Origin: Longimicrobiales bacterium
GTDB lineage: Bacteria; Gemmatimonadota; Gemmatimonadetes; Longimicrobiales; Gaopeijiaceae
DNA: 22,381 bases
Assembly: GCA_028280205.1 (NCBI GenBank)
Contig: JANQME010000063.1
Coordinates: 1 to 22,381, forward strand
Direction: 5' to 3'
Part shown: one piece after another, positions 15,736 through 22,381 of the stretch
How positions within the stretch are numbered: position 1 is the first letter of the stretch
Layout of the letters: each line of letters starts with the position of its first letter
The notes under the pieces: model-generated
Told to the model about the DNA's origin: nothing
Database searches by the model: none
What the model saw: only the letters and a program-made list of their open reading frames with translations
Translations under genes and position numbers: made by a program

Positions 15736-16635
15736 ATGAGTGAGCTCGCCGACATCGTCGGGCGTCATGCCGTGAACGAGGGGCGGACGTCGACCGCCCT
15801 GGACGGACTCGAGATCTTCCGGGCCGACATGCCGAGTCCGCTGCGCTGCACGATCTACGAGCCGTCGATCATCATCGTGGCTCAGGGCCGCAAGCGCGCG
15901 CTCCTCGGCGGCGAGACGTTCGAGTACTGTCCGGAGCGCTACCTCGTGCTGCCGCTCTCGCTCCCGGTGAGCTCGCACGTCGTCGAGGCGAGCCCCGAGC
16001 GGCCGTTCCTCTCGTTCGCGCTCCGGGTCGACCCCGTCCGGCTCGGGCAGGTGGTGCTCGATGCGGCGGACGCGGAGCCGGTCGGGTCCGAGACGCTCCG
16101 TGGCATCGCCGTGTCGGAGGTCGACGGCCTCCTGCTGGACTCGGCTCTGCGCCTCGTCCGCACGCTCGACGACGAACGGGACCGCCGGGTCCTCGGTCCG
16201 GGTCTGGTGCGTGAGGTCATGTACCGCGTCCTCACCGGACCGCAGGGTCGCCTCCTGCGTGCGGCGGGGTCGCAGGAGGGGCGAGTCCACCGGGTCTCGA
16301 GGGCGCTCGACCTCATCCACCGCGAGTATCCCCGCCCCATCGAGGTTGCGGAGCTGGCCCGCGCGGCGCACATGAGCGGCTCGACCTTCCACGAGGCGTT
16401 CAAGGCGGTGACGTCGCTCACTCCGCTCCAGTACCTCAAGGAGATCCGGCTGAACCGGGCGCGTCAGATCATGGTCTGGGAAGGAGTGAGCGCAAAGCGC
16501 GCGGCGACGCGCGTCGGCTATACGAGTGCCTCCCACTTCAGCCGCGAGTTCAAGCGACGCTTCGGGCGGCCCCCCGGCCGCGAGCGCGCCTGGGCGATGG
16601 AGTCCGGGGAGGTGGTGGAGCCGCTGCCGGCCTGA
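15736..16635 (+). CDS. AraC-family transcriptional regulator
   Basis: The protein has 299 residues. The N-terminal two thirds match the AraC-type N-terminal sensor domain of the YqhC group: IYEPSIIIVAQGRKRALLGGE (40-60, quoted as IYEPSIIIVAQG and KRALLGG), then RYLVLPLSLPVSSHV. The C-terminal double helix-turn-helix runs from about residue 195 (RALDLIHREYPRPIEVAEL) through MSGSTFHEAFK, LTPLQYLKEIRLNRAR and VGYTSASHFSREFKRRFGRPP, the diagnostic AraC signature. ATG 15736 has GGAGG eight bases upstream. It is divergent from the aldo/keto reductase, and the 15-bp direct repeats in between are the probable binding sites. It likely activates the reductase in response to an electrophile; the inducer is unknown. 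Confidence 0.92.
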   Translation: MSELADIVGRHAVNEGRTSTALDGLEIFRADMPSPLRCTIYEPSIIIVAQGRKRALLGGETFEYCPERYLVLPLSLPVSSHVVEASPERPFLSFALRVDPVRLGQVVLDAADAEPVGSETLRGIAVSEVDGLLLDSALRLVRTLDDERDRRVLGPGLVREVMYRVLTGPQGRLLRAAGSQEGRVHRVSRALDLIHREYPRPIEVAELARAAHMSGSTFHEAFKAVTSLTPLQYLKEIRLNRARQIMVWEGVSAKRAATRVGYTSASHFSREFKRRFGRPPGRERAWAMESGEVVEPLPA

Positions 16636-16643
16636 GGGCGGCG

Positions 16644-16663
16644 CGACCACGTTGCGCTGGTCG
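16644..16663 (+). terminator. Stem-loop after the AraC-type gene
   Basis: CGACCA (16644-16649) and TGGTCG (16658-16663) form a 6-bp stem with an 8-base loop, nine bases after the regulator stop. It lacks a T-run, so terminator function is uncertain. Confidence 0.35.
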
Positions 16664-16692
16664 TCGAGCGGGCCGCTGGCCATGTTCGAGCC

Positions 16693-17508
16693 ATGCTCCG
16701 ACGACTTCTTCTCCTCGTCCCGATCGTGGGTGTCGCTGCCGTGCCGCATCCGGCGTACGCCCAGACGGCGACGGTGCGAGTCGCTGCGTACAACATCCGG
16801 CACGGGCGGGGGATGGACGACGAGGTCGACCTCGACCGCATCGCGGACGTGCTCCGCGGCCTCGACGCGGACGTGATCGCCCTGCAGGAGGTGGACGACC
16901 GCACGCGACGCACCGGCGGCGTCGACCAGGTGGAGGTCCTCGCGGGGCTGCTCGGATACGAGGGGGTGCACGGTCCGCATCGCGCCTTCGAGGGCGGCTG
17001 GTACGGCAACGCGGTCCTCACCCGGCTCCCGATCGTCGAGGACCAGGTGCACGCCCTTCCACCCGCTGCGGGGAGCGCGCTCAGCGTGCTCGAGGTCACG
17101 GTCGCCGTGCCCATGGAGGAGCTCCCGCCCGGAACCCGAGGACCGCTCGTCTCCGTGATCTCGACGCACCTCGCGGGCACGCCCGAGGAGCGAACCCGTC
17201 AGGCCGATGCGATCACGGCCGCGAGCACGCCGTGGCGTCCCACGATCCTGGCGGGTGACCTGAACGGCCGGCCCGAAGACCCGGCCGTCCGTGCTCTGGA
17301 GCGCGTCTGGAGGAGACTCGAGAAGTCGGGCGACGCCCGCACGTATCCCGCGGCGGAGCCGGATCGTGAGATCGACTTCGTACTCTGGAAGGTGAACGAG
17401 CGCCTCTTCGACGCCTTCACGATCGAGGTGACGGAGCACCGGGTCGTGGCCGAGCCGATGGCATCCGACCACCGTCCGCTTCTCGCCGTCTTCGAGCTGA
17501 GCCGATGA
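16693..17508 (+). CDS. Exported endonuclease/exonuclease/phosphatase-fold hydrolase
   Basis: The protein has 271 residues. A clean Sec signal peptide (MLRRLLLLVP through AYA/QT, about 23 residues) precedes the EEP domain. Catalytic and metal-binding motifs are all in place: N34 (AAYNIRHG), E66 (LQEVD), H159 (STHL), GDLNGRP with D189 and N191, D228 (EIDFVL) and SDH at 258-260. The fold covers nucleases, sphingomyelinases and inositol phosphatases; short secreted forms of this kind are often called metal-dependent hydrolases, and the substrate cannot be fixed here. Position in the cell is probably periplasmic. The stop overlaps the next gene (ATGA), opening a three-gene coupled cluster with a phosphoesterase and a plug-domain protein. 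Confidence 0.88.
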   Translation: MLRRLLLLVPIVGVAAVPHPAYAQTATVRVAAYNIRHGRGMDDEVDLDRIADVLRGLDADVIALQEVDDRTRRTGGVDQVEVLAGLLGYEGVHGPHRAFEGGWYGNAVLTRLPIVEDQVHALPPAAGSALSVLEVTVAVPMEELPPGTRGPLVSVISTHLAGTPEERTRQADAITAASTPWRPTILAGDLNGRPEDPAVRALERVWRRLEKSGDARTYPAAEPDREIDFVLWKVNERLFDAFTIEVTEHRVVAEPMASDHRPLLAVFELSR

Positions 17509-18104
17509 AGCTGCTCGTGTGCAGCGACCTGCACCGGGACCTCGCCGCGGCGCGCAGCCTGGTGGAACGCTCCGAGCGGGCAGACGCCCTGGTCGTCGCC
17601 GGTGACCTCGCCGTGATGCGCGTCGGCCTGGAGGAGGTCGTGGACGTGCTCCGGGACGCGGTCTGCCCGACCGTCCTCGTCGCCGGCAACGGCGAGAGCG
17701 ACGAGGAGCTGCGGGCGGCGTGCGCCGGGTGGGAGCGGGCGCAGGTGCTGCACGGCTCGGGATGCGAGATCGACGGCGTCCCGTTCTGGGGGCTCGGTGC
17801 GGCGATCCCGGTCACACCCTTCGGCGACTGGAGCTTCGACCTCGGTGAGGACGAGGCCCGCTCGCTGCTCGAGGGTTGCCCGGAGTCGGCGGTGCTCGTC
17901 ACGCACTCCCCTCCGCTCGGCCATGTGGACGTGGCGGGCCGGGGCGAGCATCTCGGCTCCCGCGCCGTTCTGGAGACCGTGGAGCGCGTGAAGCCGCGCC
18001 TCGTGGTGTGCGGTCACATCCACGGGAGCTGGGAGGAAGAGTCGTCGCTCGGCCCGACACGGATCGTCAACGCGGGGCCGCGGGGCCGGTGGGCGGAAGT
18101 CTGA
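17505..18104 (+). CDS. Calcineurin-like metallophosphoesterase
   Basis: The protein has 199 residues, with no signal peptide. The metallophosphoesterase motifs are D8-x-H10 (CSDLHRD), GD34 (VAGDLA), GN62 (VAGNGES), H134 (VTHSPP) and H171-x-H173 (CGHIHGS). The usual GNH(D/E) box reads GNGES, so the transition-state histidine is replaced by Gly63. The metal ligands are otherwise complete. Family members cleave phosphomonoesters or phosphodiesters, including nucleic acid ends and cyclic nucleotides; missing this histidine could reduce monoesterase activity. The start overlaps the upstream hydrolase stop by four bases, and the stop overlaps the following gene. It probably acts in the cytosol, unlike its exported upstream partner. 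Confidence 0.88.
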   Translation: MKLLVCSDLHRDLAAARSLVERSERADALVVAGDLAVMRVGLEEVVDVLRDAVCPTVLVAGNGESDEELRAACAGWERAQVLHGSGCEIDGVPFWGLGAAIPVTPFGDWSFDLGEDEARSLLEGCPESAVLVTHSPPLGHVDVAGRGEHLGSRAVLETVERVKPRLVVCGHIHGSWEEESSLGPTRIVNAGPRGRWAEV

Positions 18105-18955
18105 GGAGGGCGCTCGGGACGGCCCTGCTGGTGGGGGGGCTCGGCTCGGCGATCGGTGCCGTGACGGTCGAGGGCCAACTCGTGCGTGGCGTGGTGCTCG
18201 CCGTGAGCGACGGGCAGCCGATCGGCGACGCGCTGCTCGTCTTGAGCGACGAACAGGGAGCGGTCGTCGCCTCCGCGGTGTCGGGGCCTCGGGGCGTCTT
18301 CGAGCTACGGCCGGCCGGCGCGGACTCCGTCCGGCTCGAGGTGAGCCATCTCGGCTACCGCGAATGGGAGACGGAGCTGTTCGAGCTGGAGGCGGGCGTC
18401 GCGCTCCAGATCGAGGTCCGGCTCGGCGTCGAGGCGATTCCCTTGGAGCCGATGACCGTCGTCGCCGAGCGCGCCATGACCCTCGGCTCGCTGGCAGGCT
18501 TTCGCCAACGGATGGCCGACCCGTCGCTCGCGGGCTACTACCTGGAGGCCGAGGCGATCGCGCGGCGACCGATGGCAACGCCGACCGGCCTGGTCACCCA
18601 GTTCCCCGGCGTCTCCATCGCCCTCGCGAGCAGCGCGGCGGGCCCGGACCGCGGCGTGATCATGACGTCGGACTGCGTGGCTCGGACGTACGTGGACGGG
18701 GTGCGGGTCCGACAAGGAGGTGGCGCGTCGATCGACGACTTCCTCCCCCCCGACCGGATCGCCGGAATCGAGGTCTATCCACGCGGCGTGGCCGCCCCGA
18801 TCCAGTACTCCGATCCCGCGCAACCCGAGTGCGGCGTCGTGCTCTTCTGGACGAAGCCGGCCGAGGGCGACGGGGACGATGGCTGGAGCACCGGCCGGAT
18901 CGTCGCAGGTGCGGGGCTCGTGCTCGCAATCATCACGCTGGGGTTCCTGCGCTGA
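18089..18955 (+). CDS. Carboxypeptidase-regulatory-like plus TonB-plug-like protein with C-terminal membrane segment
   Basis: The protein has 288 residues from GTG 18089. A signal-like N terminus (RRALGTALLVGGLGSAIGAV) is followed by a beta-sandwich regulatory domain (about 31-112, with PIGDALLVLSDEQG and VSHLGYREWE). A plug-like domain follows (about 150-255: RPMATPTGLVTQFPGV, CVARTYVDGVRVR, IDDFLPPDRIAGIEVYPRG, CGVVLFWTK). C196 and C248 may pair. No TonB-dependent barrel is attached; instead the protein ends in a hydrophobic segment (IVAGAGLVLAIITLGFL). This architecture is familiar from Gemmatimonadota-like genomes, and its function is unknown. CTG 18101 is an attractive alternative start: it would overlap the phosphoesterase stop as CTGA and give an ideal MRR signal n-region. 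It is coupled with the two hydrolase genes before it. Confidence 0.75.
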   Translation: MGGSLRRALGTALLVGGLGSAIGAVTVEGQLVRGVVLAVSDGQPIGDALLVLSDEQGAVVASAVSGPRGVFELRPAGADSVRLEVSHLGYREWETELFELEAGVALQIEVRLGVEAIPLEPMTVVAERAMTLGSLAGFRQRMADPSLAGYYLEAEAIARRPMATPTGLVTQFPGVSIALASSAAGPDRGVIMTSDCVARTYVDGVRVRQGGGASIDDFLPPDRIAGIEVYPRGVAAPIQYSDPAQPECGVVLFWTKPAEGDGDDGWSTGRIVAGAGLVLAIITLGFLR

Positions 18956-19111
18956 CGTGATCACCGCCTCGCGATGGTGGCGGGCATCGGCGCGCGCTCG
19001 TACGGTGGAAAGCAGGAGTCTGCAACCCCGACGCCGTCCGCAGCGTCTGAAACACGGGGAAGGGTGCAGGCGTAGAGGCGGGGGAGTCCCCGACCGGGAG
19101 AGAAGCACGAC

Positions 19112-19327
19112 ATGATGAAGTTCGCCGCGGGTCTGACGGTGTCGGGGATCATCGGGTTCCTCCTGCTGGAGGCCCTGAAGATCCTGATGGTCCCGATTAC
19201 GGCGTGGGTCATGGGACTTCTCGCCCTCGCCCTGAAGATCGTCCTGATCGCCCTCGGGCTCACCGCGGCCCTGGGTGTGGGTGTCTTCTTCTACCGCCGT
19301 TCCCGGAGCGCGACCGAGAGCGTCTGA
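19112..19327 (+). CDS. Small two-helix membrane protein
   Basis: The protein has 71 residues. Two hydrophobic segments (about 5-32, GLTVSGIIGFLLLEALKILMV; and about 33-61, WVMGLLALALKIVLIALGL, each quoted in part) are followed by a basic tail YRRSRSATESV that should stay in the cytoplasm. A GGGAGAG purine run lies about 9 bases upstream of the tandem ATGs at 19112. I do not recognise a family. It stands 156 bases after the plug-like gene and converges on the small minus-strand regulator. The gap before it contains a CCGCC/GGCGG inverted repeat just after the plug gene but no clear promoter. Confidence 0.65.
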   Translation: MMKFAAGLTVSGIIGFLLLEALKILMVPITAWVMGLLALALKIVLIALGLTAALGVGVFFYRRSRSATESV

Positions 19328-19348
19328 CGCCACGTCGGCGAGCGGGAC

Positions 19349-19534
19349 CTACTCGTCGTCCTCGATCGGTACGCCCGCGCGCTCGAGGTCCCGTCGCACC
19401 GCGCGCCGGATGAAGCCGCTCGCCGTGAGACGCTCTCCGCTTTGCGCCGTCTCCCGTCCGATCGCCTTGTGAATGGCGGTCCACATGCCGTCGGAGATGA
19501 CGATATTCCGCTTGGTGTTCTTCTTCGAACCCAT
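19349..19534 (-). CDS. Small ribbon-helix-helix-like protein
   Basis: The protein has 61 residues starting at ATG 19534. KKNTKRNIVISDGMWTAIHKAI reads as a basic arm, a beta strand and the first helix, and SGERLTASGFIRRAVRRDLERAG as the turn and second helix; together this is the ribbon-helix-helix pattern of small regulators and antitoxins. No toxin gene flanks it. A possible promoter on the minus strand is TTGCGC (19602-19597), 16-base spacer, TATCTT (19580-19575). The ribosome-binding site is weak. The promoter overlaps the start region of the divergent hydrolase gene, so it could regulate that gene; this is inference from position only. Confidence 0.7.
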   Translation of the reverse strand: MGSKKNTKRNIVISDGMWTAIHKAIGRETAQSGERLTASGFIRRAVRRDLERAGVPIEDDE

Positions 19535-19552
19535 GTCCCACAACCCCGCCAC

Positions 19553-20848
19553 GTGGAAAACGACACTCGGGGGCAAGATACTGCACGTACCCCTTGGCGC
19601 AAGCACGTGCCCGGGGGATGGCTCCCGCTCGTCCTGCTCGCCGCATGCGGCTTCGGTGCGTCCGCTCAGCCTGCCCCGACCCGAGGTCAGGACCCATCCG
19701 TCGAGATCACCTTTCTCGACGTCGGGCAGGGGGACGCGGTCGTGATCCGGTCACCCGAGGGGCGCACCGCCATGGTGGACGCCGGCCGCTTGTCTCCGCT
19801 CCGCTTCCTGCAGCAAATGCGGGTCGACTCCATCGACCTGCTCGTCGCCACGCACCCGCACGCCGACCACATCGGCGGTCTGGACGACGTGCTGACCGCC
19901 CGCCCCGTCCGCTTCTTCATGGACAACGGGCGCCCGCACACCACCGAGACGTACGCGCGGCTCATGGCGACCCTCGAACGCCTCGAAGAGGTCACGTACC
20001 TGCAGGCGACGCCCCGCACGATCGTGCTGGGCAGCGTCTCGCTGGAGGTCCTCCCCCTGCCGACGGGGGAGCTGGACCACAACGATCGCTCTGTGGGGTT
20101 GGTCCTGCGCTACGGGGACTTCACCGCCTTCCTGAGCGGCGACTCCGAGCGGTACGAGCTCGGCTACTGGACGGAGCGCGGCCGCGTCCCCGATGTGACC
20201 CTGCTGAAGGCGCCACACCACGGCAGCGTGAACGGCTTCACCCGTCCCTTCCTCGAGAACGCACGCCCGGAGGTCGTGGTGATCTCGGTGGGAGCGGACA
20301 ACGAGCACGGCCACCCGAGGCCGGAAGCGATGACCGCATACGAGACGTGGGCCGACCGGGTGCTGCGCACGGACTTGCACGGATCCGTGACCGTGCTCGG
20401 CTACCGGGACGGGCGCTGGGAGGTGGTGACCACACGGGGTGACGACTCGGTTGGTGCGCGAGGAGAAGCGGACGTCGACGTGGCCGAAGGCGCCCCGGCA
20501 GAGCGCGATGCCGCCAAGGGTGCCGGCCTCTCCCTCACCGTCGTCCCGGACGCCCCCGGCAACGATCACCATCGGCTCAACGGCGAGTACGCCATCGTGT
20601 ACAACGAGTCGGCCACGGACGTCGCCCTGGGGGGATGGAGGCTCTGTGACCTTCGCTCCCGCTGCTTCCGCTTCCCGCCGGACGCGAGGGTCGTGGCGGG
20701 CCGTCAGGTCCGGGTCTTCACCGGGTACGGGATGAGCGACGGGGTCTCGTTCTTCATGAACAACGAACGCGCCGTCTGGAACAACGACGGGGACGAGGCG
20801 TCGCTGTACGACGAGCTGGGTGCGCTCGTCCTCCGCTACGTGTATTGA
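19553..20848 (+). CDS. ComEC-type metallo-beta-lactamase hydrolase fused to a lamin-tail domain, lipoprotein
   Basis: The protein has 431 residues from GTG 19553. A basic patch and hydrophobic run end in LLAAC (Cys32), so it is probably a lipoprotein. The MBL domain (about 48-295) opens with ITFLDVGQGDAVVI, the signature of ComEC/Rec2 C-terminal domains, and has the metal-binding HPHADH (H101, H103, D105, H106), LSGDSE (D197) and APHHGS (H222, H223). A linker leads to a lamin-tail domain (about 338-431) with YAIVYNESATDVALGGWRLCD and WNNDGDEASLYDELG. Proteins of this class are thought to cleave extracellular nucleic acid, and lamin-tail domains often accompany secreted nucleases; activity here is inferred. 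The start is uncertain: GTG 19607 would give a signal too short for a lipoprotein, yet codons before it have poor third-position GC. Confidence 0.85.
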   Translation: MENDTRGQDTARTPWRKHVPGGWLPLVLLAACGFGASAQPAPTRGQDPSVEITFLDVGQGDAVVIRSPEGRTAMVDAGRLSPLRFLQQMRVDSIDLLVATHPHADHIGGLDDVLTARPVRFFMDNGRPHTTETYARLMATLERLEEVTYLQATPRTIVLGSVSLEVLPLPTGELDHNDRSVGLVLRYGDFTAFLSGDSERYELGYWTERGRVPDVTLLKAPHHGSVNGFTRPFLENARPEVVVISVGADNEHGHPRPEAMTAYETWADRVLRTDLHGSVTVLGYRDGRWEVVTTRGDDSVGARGEADVDVAEGAPAERDAAKGAGLSLTVVPDAPGNDHHRLNGEYAIVYNESATDVALGGWRLCDLRSRCFRFPPDARVVAGRQVRVFTGYGMSDGVSFFMNNERAVWNNDGDEASLYDELGALVLRYVY

Positions 20849-20872
20849 GCTCCTCTTCGGGAGGCGAAAGCG

Positions 20873-21178
20873 ATGAGCGACGGAATCGACGACGAGGGAC
20901 ACCCCGACGCCGAGGTCTGGGTGGTGGACCGGATCGAGGGGTCGATCGCGGTGCTGGTCGAGGACGGGGGCGAGATCGTCGTCGAGGTGGCGGCGGACGC
21001 GCTCGGCGACCACGCACGGGAGGGGGCGGTCCTGATCGTCCCGCTCGGCGACATCGGTGAGCCCGTCTGGGGGGAGGCCCGACGGGACGAGGAGGCTGAG
21101 CGGGAACGCCGCGCCCGGGCCGAGGAGACGCTAGAGCGCCTCCGGGCGCGCGACCCGGGCGGCGATATCGAGATCTGA
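20873..21178 (+). CDS. DUF3006 domain protein
   Basis: The protein has 101 residues. The centre, VWVVDRIEGSIAVLVEDGGEIVVEV (16-40, quoted in two parts elsewhere as VVDRIEG and AVLVEDGG), followed by REGAVLIVPLGD and a charged helical tail (DEEAERERRARAEETLERL), matches the DUF3006 pattern of a small beta barrel plus helix. DUF3006 genes are frequently found next to ComEC-type MBL hydrolases, and here one lies 24 bases downstream of such a gene, so a joint function is likely though unknown. GGAGG eight bases before the ATG supports the start. The last 48 bases overlap the convergent SulP gene. Confidence 0.82.
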   Translation: MSDGIDDEGHPDAEVWVVDRIEGSIAVLVEDGGEIVVEVAADALGDHAREGAVLIVPLGDIGEPVWGEARRDEEAERERRARAEETLERLRARDPGGDIEI

Positions 21179-22381
21179 CGCCGGGGTGGGATCGTCCGCG
21201 TCGCGCAGCCACGCGTGGGCGGCGTCGACGGCCGGCGGCAGGTCGGGGAAGAAGTGCTCGGGCCCGACGACGTTCGTGAGACCGCCGGCTTCCAGAGCTT
21301 CGGCGAGCGACCTCTTCACGCCCGCGAGGTAGACGCGACCCCCTACGGCGCGGATCTCGTACACGAGCTCGTGCAGCATGTGGAGCCCGGTCGAGTCCGT
21401 ACGGTTGATCGGGTAGCCATCCACGACGAGGACCGCACGCTCCGTCTCCGGGGGCATCCGGGCGCGCGCGCCCGCGAGCGCCTCGCGCGCGGCGTCGCGG
21501 AACGCCTCGGCGTTGCCGTAGAAGAGGGAGGCGTCCATGCGCAGCACCGCGATCCCCGGCTCGATCTTGGCATCGGGGTGGTGGTCGATGCTCCGGAAGC
21601 GGCCGGTGACCGGCTCGCGGCCCAGGACGCTGATCGACGGACGGGTGATCCGGTACAGGACGACCATGATCGAAAGTGCGGCGCCGACGACGATCCCCTC
21701 CTCGATGCCCAGGAAGAGGGTGGCCAGGAAGGTGGCCGCCATGAGCGCGAAGTCCTGGCGATCGATGCGCCACAGGGTGCGCGCGGTCTTCACGTCCACC
21801 AGCCCCGCGACCGCCACGACGATGATCGCCGCCAGGATCGCCTTGGGCAGGGGGTAGAAGAGGGGGGTGAGGAAGAGCAGGGTGACACCGACGACGACGA
21901 CGCTCACCAGCGAGGCGATCTGGGAGCGGGCGCCCGCCTGTCCGTTCACCGCGGTGCGCGAGAAGCCGCCCGTCACCGGGAAGGACTGGAAGAAGGCGCC
22001 GGCCAGATTCGCCGCGCCGAGGGCGCGCAGCTCCTGGTCCGCATCGATGTCGTAGCGGTTTCGCGAGGCGTAGACCTTGGCGACCGCGATCGACTCCATG
22101 AAGCCGACCAGGGAGATCGCGATCGCGACGGGGAGCAGGCTCCGGGCGTCCGCGAGGGTGCCGACGAGCCACGAGCCGTCGCCGACGGTCGATCCCGGGA
22201 GGCGGGGCAGAGGCAGCCCGGCCGGCACGACGCCGACGACGTCGACGCCGCGGCCTCCGAGGCCGAGCAGCCACGACGCGAGCGTGCCCGCGACCACGAC
22301 GACCATGGGTCCCGGAAGACGCGGGGCGGTCCGCCGCAGCAAGATGCCGGCCCCGATGGCGACCGTACCGACCAGGAGCGT
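21131..22381 (-). CDS. SulP-family anion transporter with STAS domain, 5' end outside window
   Basis: The visible 416 residues are open at the right edge, so the N-terminal membrane helices lie beyond the window. The transmembrane part has AISLVGFMESIAVAKVYASRN-like blocks (quoted in part as SLVGFMESIAVAK), then LGAANLAGAFFQSFPVTGGFSRTAVN (in part FQSFPVTGGFSRT), the conserved SulP/SLC26 core, and several further helices around LFYPLPKAILAAIIVVAVAGL. A C-terminal STAS domain follows, with AVLRMDASLFYGNAEAF and NRTDSTGLHMLHEL. Family members move sulfate, bicarbonate or other anions across the inner membrane; the substrate is not determined. The C terminus overlaps the DUF3006 gene by 48 bases on the opposite strand. 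Confidence 0.9.
   Translation of the reverse strand, partial: TLLVGTVAIGAGILLRRTAPRLPGPMVVVVAGTLASWLLGLGGRGVDVVGVVPAGLPLPRLPGSTVGDGSWLVGTLADARSLLPVAIAISLVGFMESIAVAKVYASRNRYDIDADQELRALGAANLAGAFFQSFPVTGGFSRTAVNGQAGARSQIASLVSVVVVGVTLLFLTPLFYPLPKAILAAIIVVAVAGLVDVKTARTLWRIDRQDFALMAATFLATLFLGIEEGIVVGAALSIMVVLYRITRPSISVLGREPVTGRFRSIDHHPDAKIEPGIAVLRMDASLFYGNAEAFRDAAREALAGARARMPPETERAVLVVDGYPINRTDSTGLHMLHELVYEIRAVGGRVYLAGVKRSLAEALEAGGLTNVVGPEHFFPDLPPAVDAAHAWLRDADDPTPASDLDIAARVARPEAL

Noticed and set aside
15718..17472. 584-codon minus-strand frame opposite the AraC and EEP genes
   Set aside because: It lacks domains and is explained by high-GC antisense bias; both plus-strand genes have complete motifs.
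20754..22274. 506-codon minus-strand frame over the SulP and DUF3006 genes
   Set aside because: It is Arg/Pro low-complexity sequence in a different frame from the clear SulP transporter.

Overview
The window is about 22.4 kb of high-GC bacterial chromosome (roughly 70% by eye). It shows strong third-position GC bias, tightly packed genes and many 4-base stop/start overlaps. The gene content points to Gemmatimonadota or a close relative: a PadR regulator coupled to an orphan FtsX/MacB-type permease, a short TonB-plug-like protein with a carboxypeptidase-regulatory domain, an isoquinoline-oxidoreductase-type molybdoenzyme, many lipoproteins, and a BciA-like divinyl (proto)chlorophyllide reductase. 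This assignment is inferred from gene families. There is no rRNA, tRNA, CRISPR array or recognisable insertion sequence, and no stretch longer than 300 bases lacks a gene.

Layout. 1-540: 3' end of a family 2 glycosyltransferase. It converges on a minus-strand run: lipoprotein (3226-2603), serine hydrolase lipoprotein (2522-1293) and SAM methyltransferase (1296-550), the last two sharing a GTGA overlap. 3321-4340: BciA-like reductase, probably starting at a CTG. 4490-5142: ribbon-helix-helix antitoxin and PIN toxin behind an inverted-repeat operator. 5314-7997: two-subunit molybdenum hydroxylase (2Fe-2S subunit plus Tat-exported molybdopterin subunit). 8016-8938: His/Cys-rich small protein and CopC-like copper protein, separated by two strong hairpins. 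8990-10573 (minus): outer-membrane beta-barrel-like protein, then a lactate/malate dehydrogenase family enzyme. 10820-11077: small hypothetical protein.

11196-14191: PadR regulator and a duplicated permease, translationally coupled, behind a 13-bp-arm operator-like palindrome. 14246-15525 (minus): aldo/keto reductase and a 64-residue unknown. 15736-16635: divergent AraC-type regulator; the shared intergenic region carries a pair of 15-bp direct repeats 21 bp apart. 16693-18955: three overlapping genes for an exported endonuclease/exonuclease/phosphatase-fold hydrolase, a calcineurin-like phosphoesterase and a plug-domain protein. 19112-19327: small two-helix membrane protein. 19349-19534 (minus): lone ribbon-helix-helix protein. 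19553-21178: ComEC-type metallo-beta-lactamase hydrolase fused to a lamin-tail domain, then a DUF3006 protein. 21131-22381 (minus): 3' part of a SulP anion transporter that overlaps the DUF3006 gene tail to tail.

How the genes work together. Most of the window is ordinary housekeeping and accessory metabolism arranged as short operons with local regulators. The items most worth follow-up are the isolated BciA-like gene with its probable CTG start, the nuclease/phosphoesterase/plug operon, the MBL-lamin-tail plus DUF3006 pair, the AraC/aldo-keto reductase operator array, and a dehydrogenase with glycine at the expected substrate-specificity position. No single unmistakably new system is evident.
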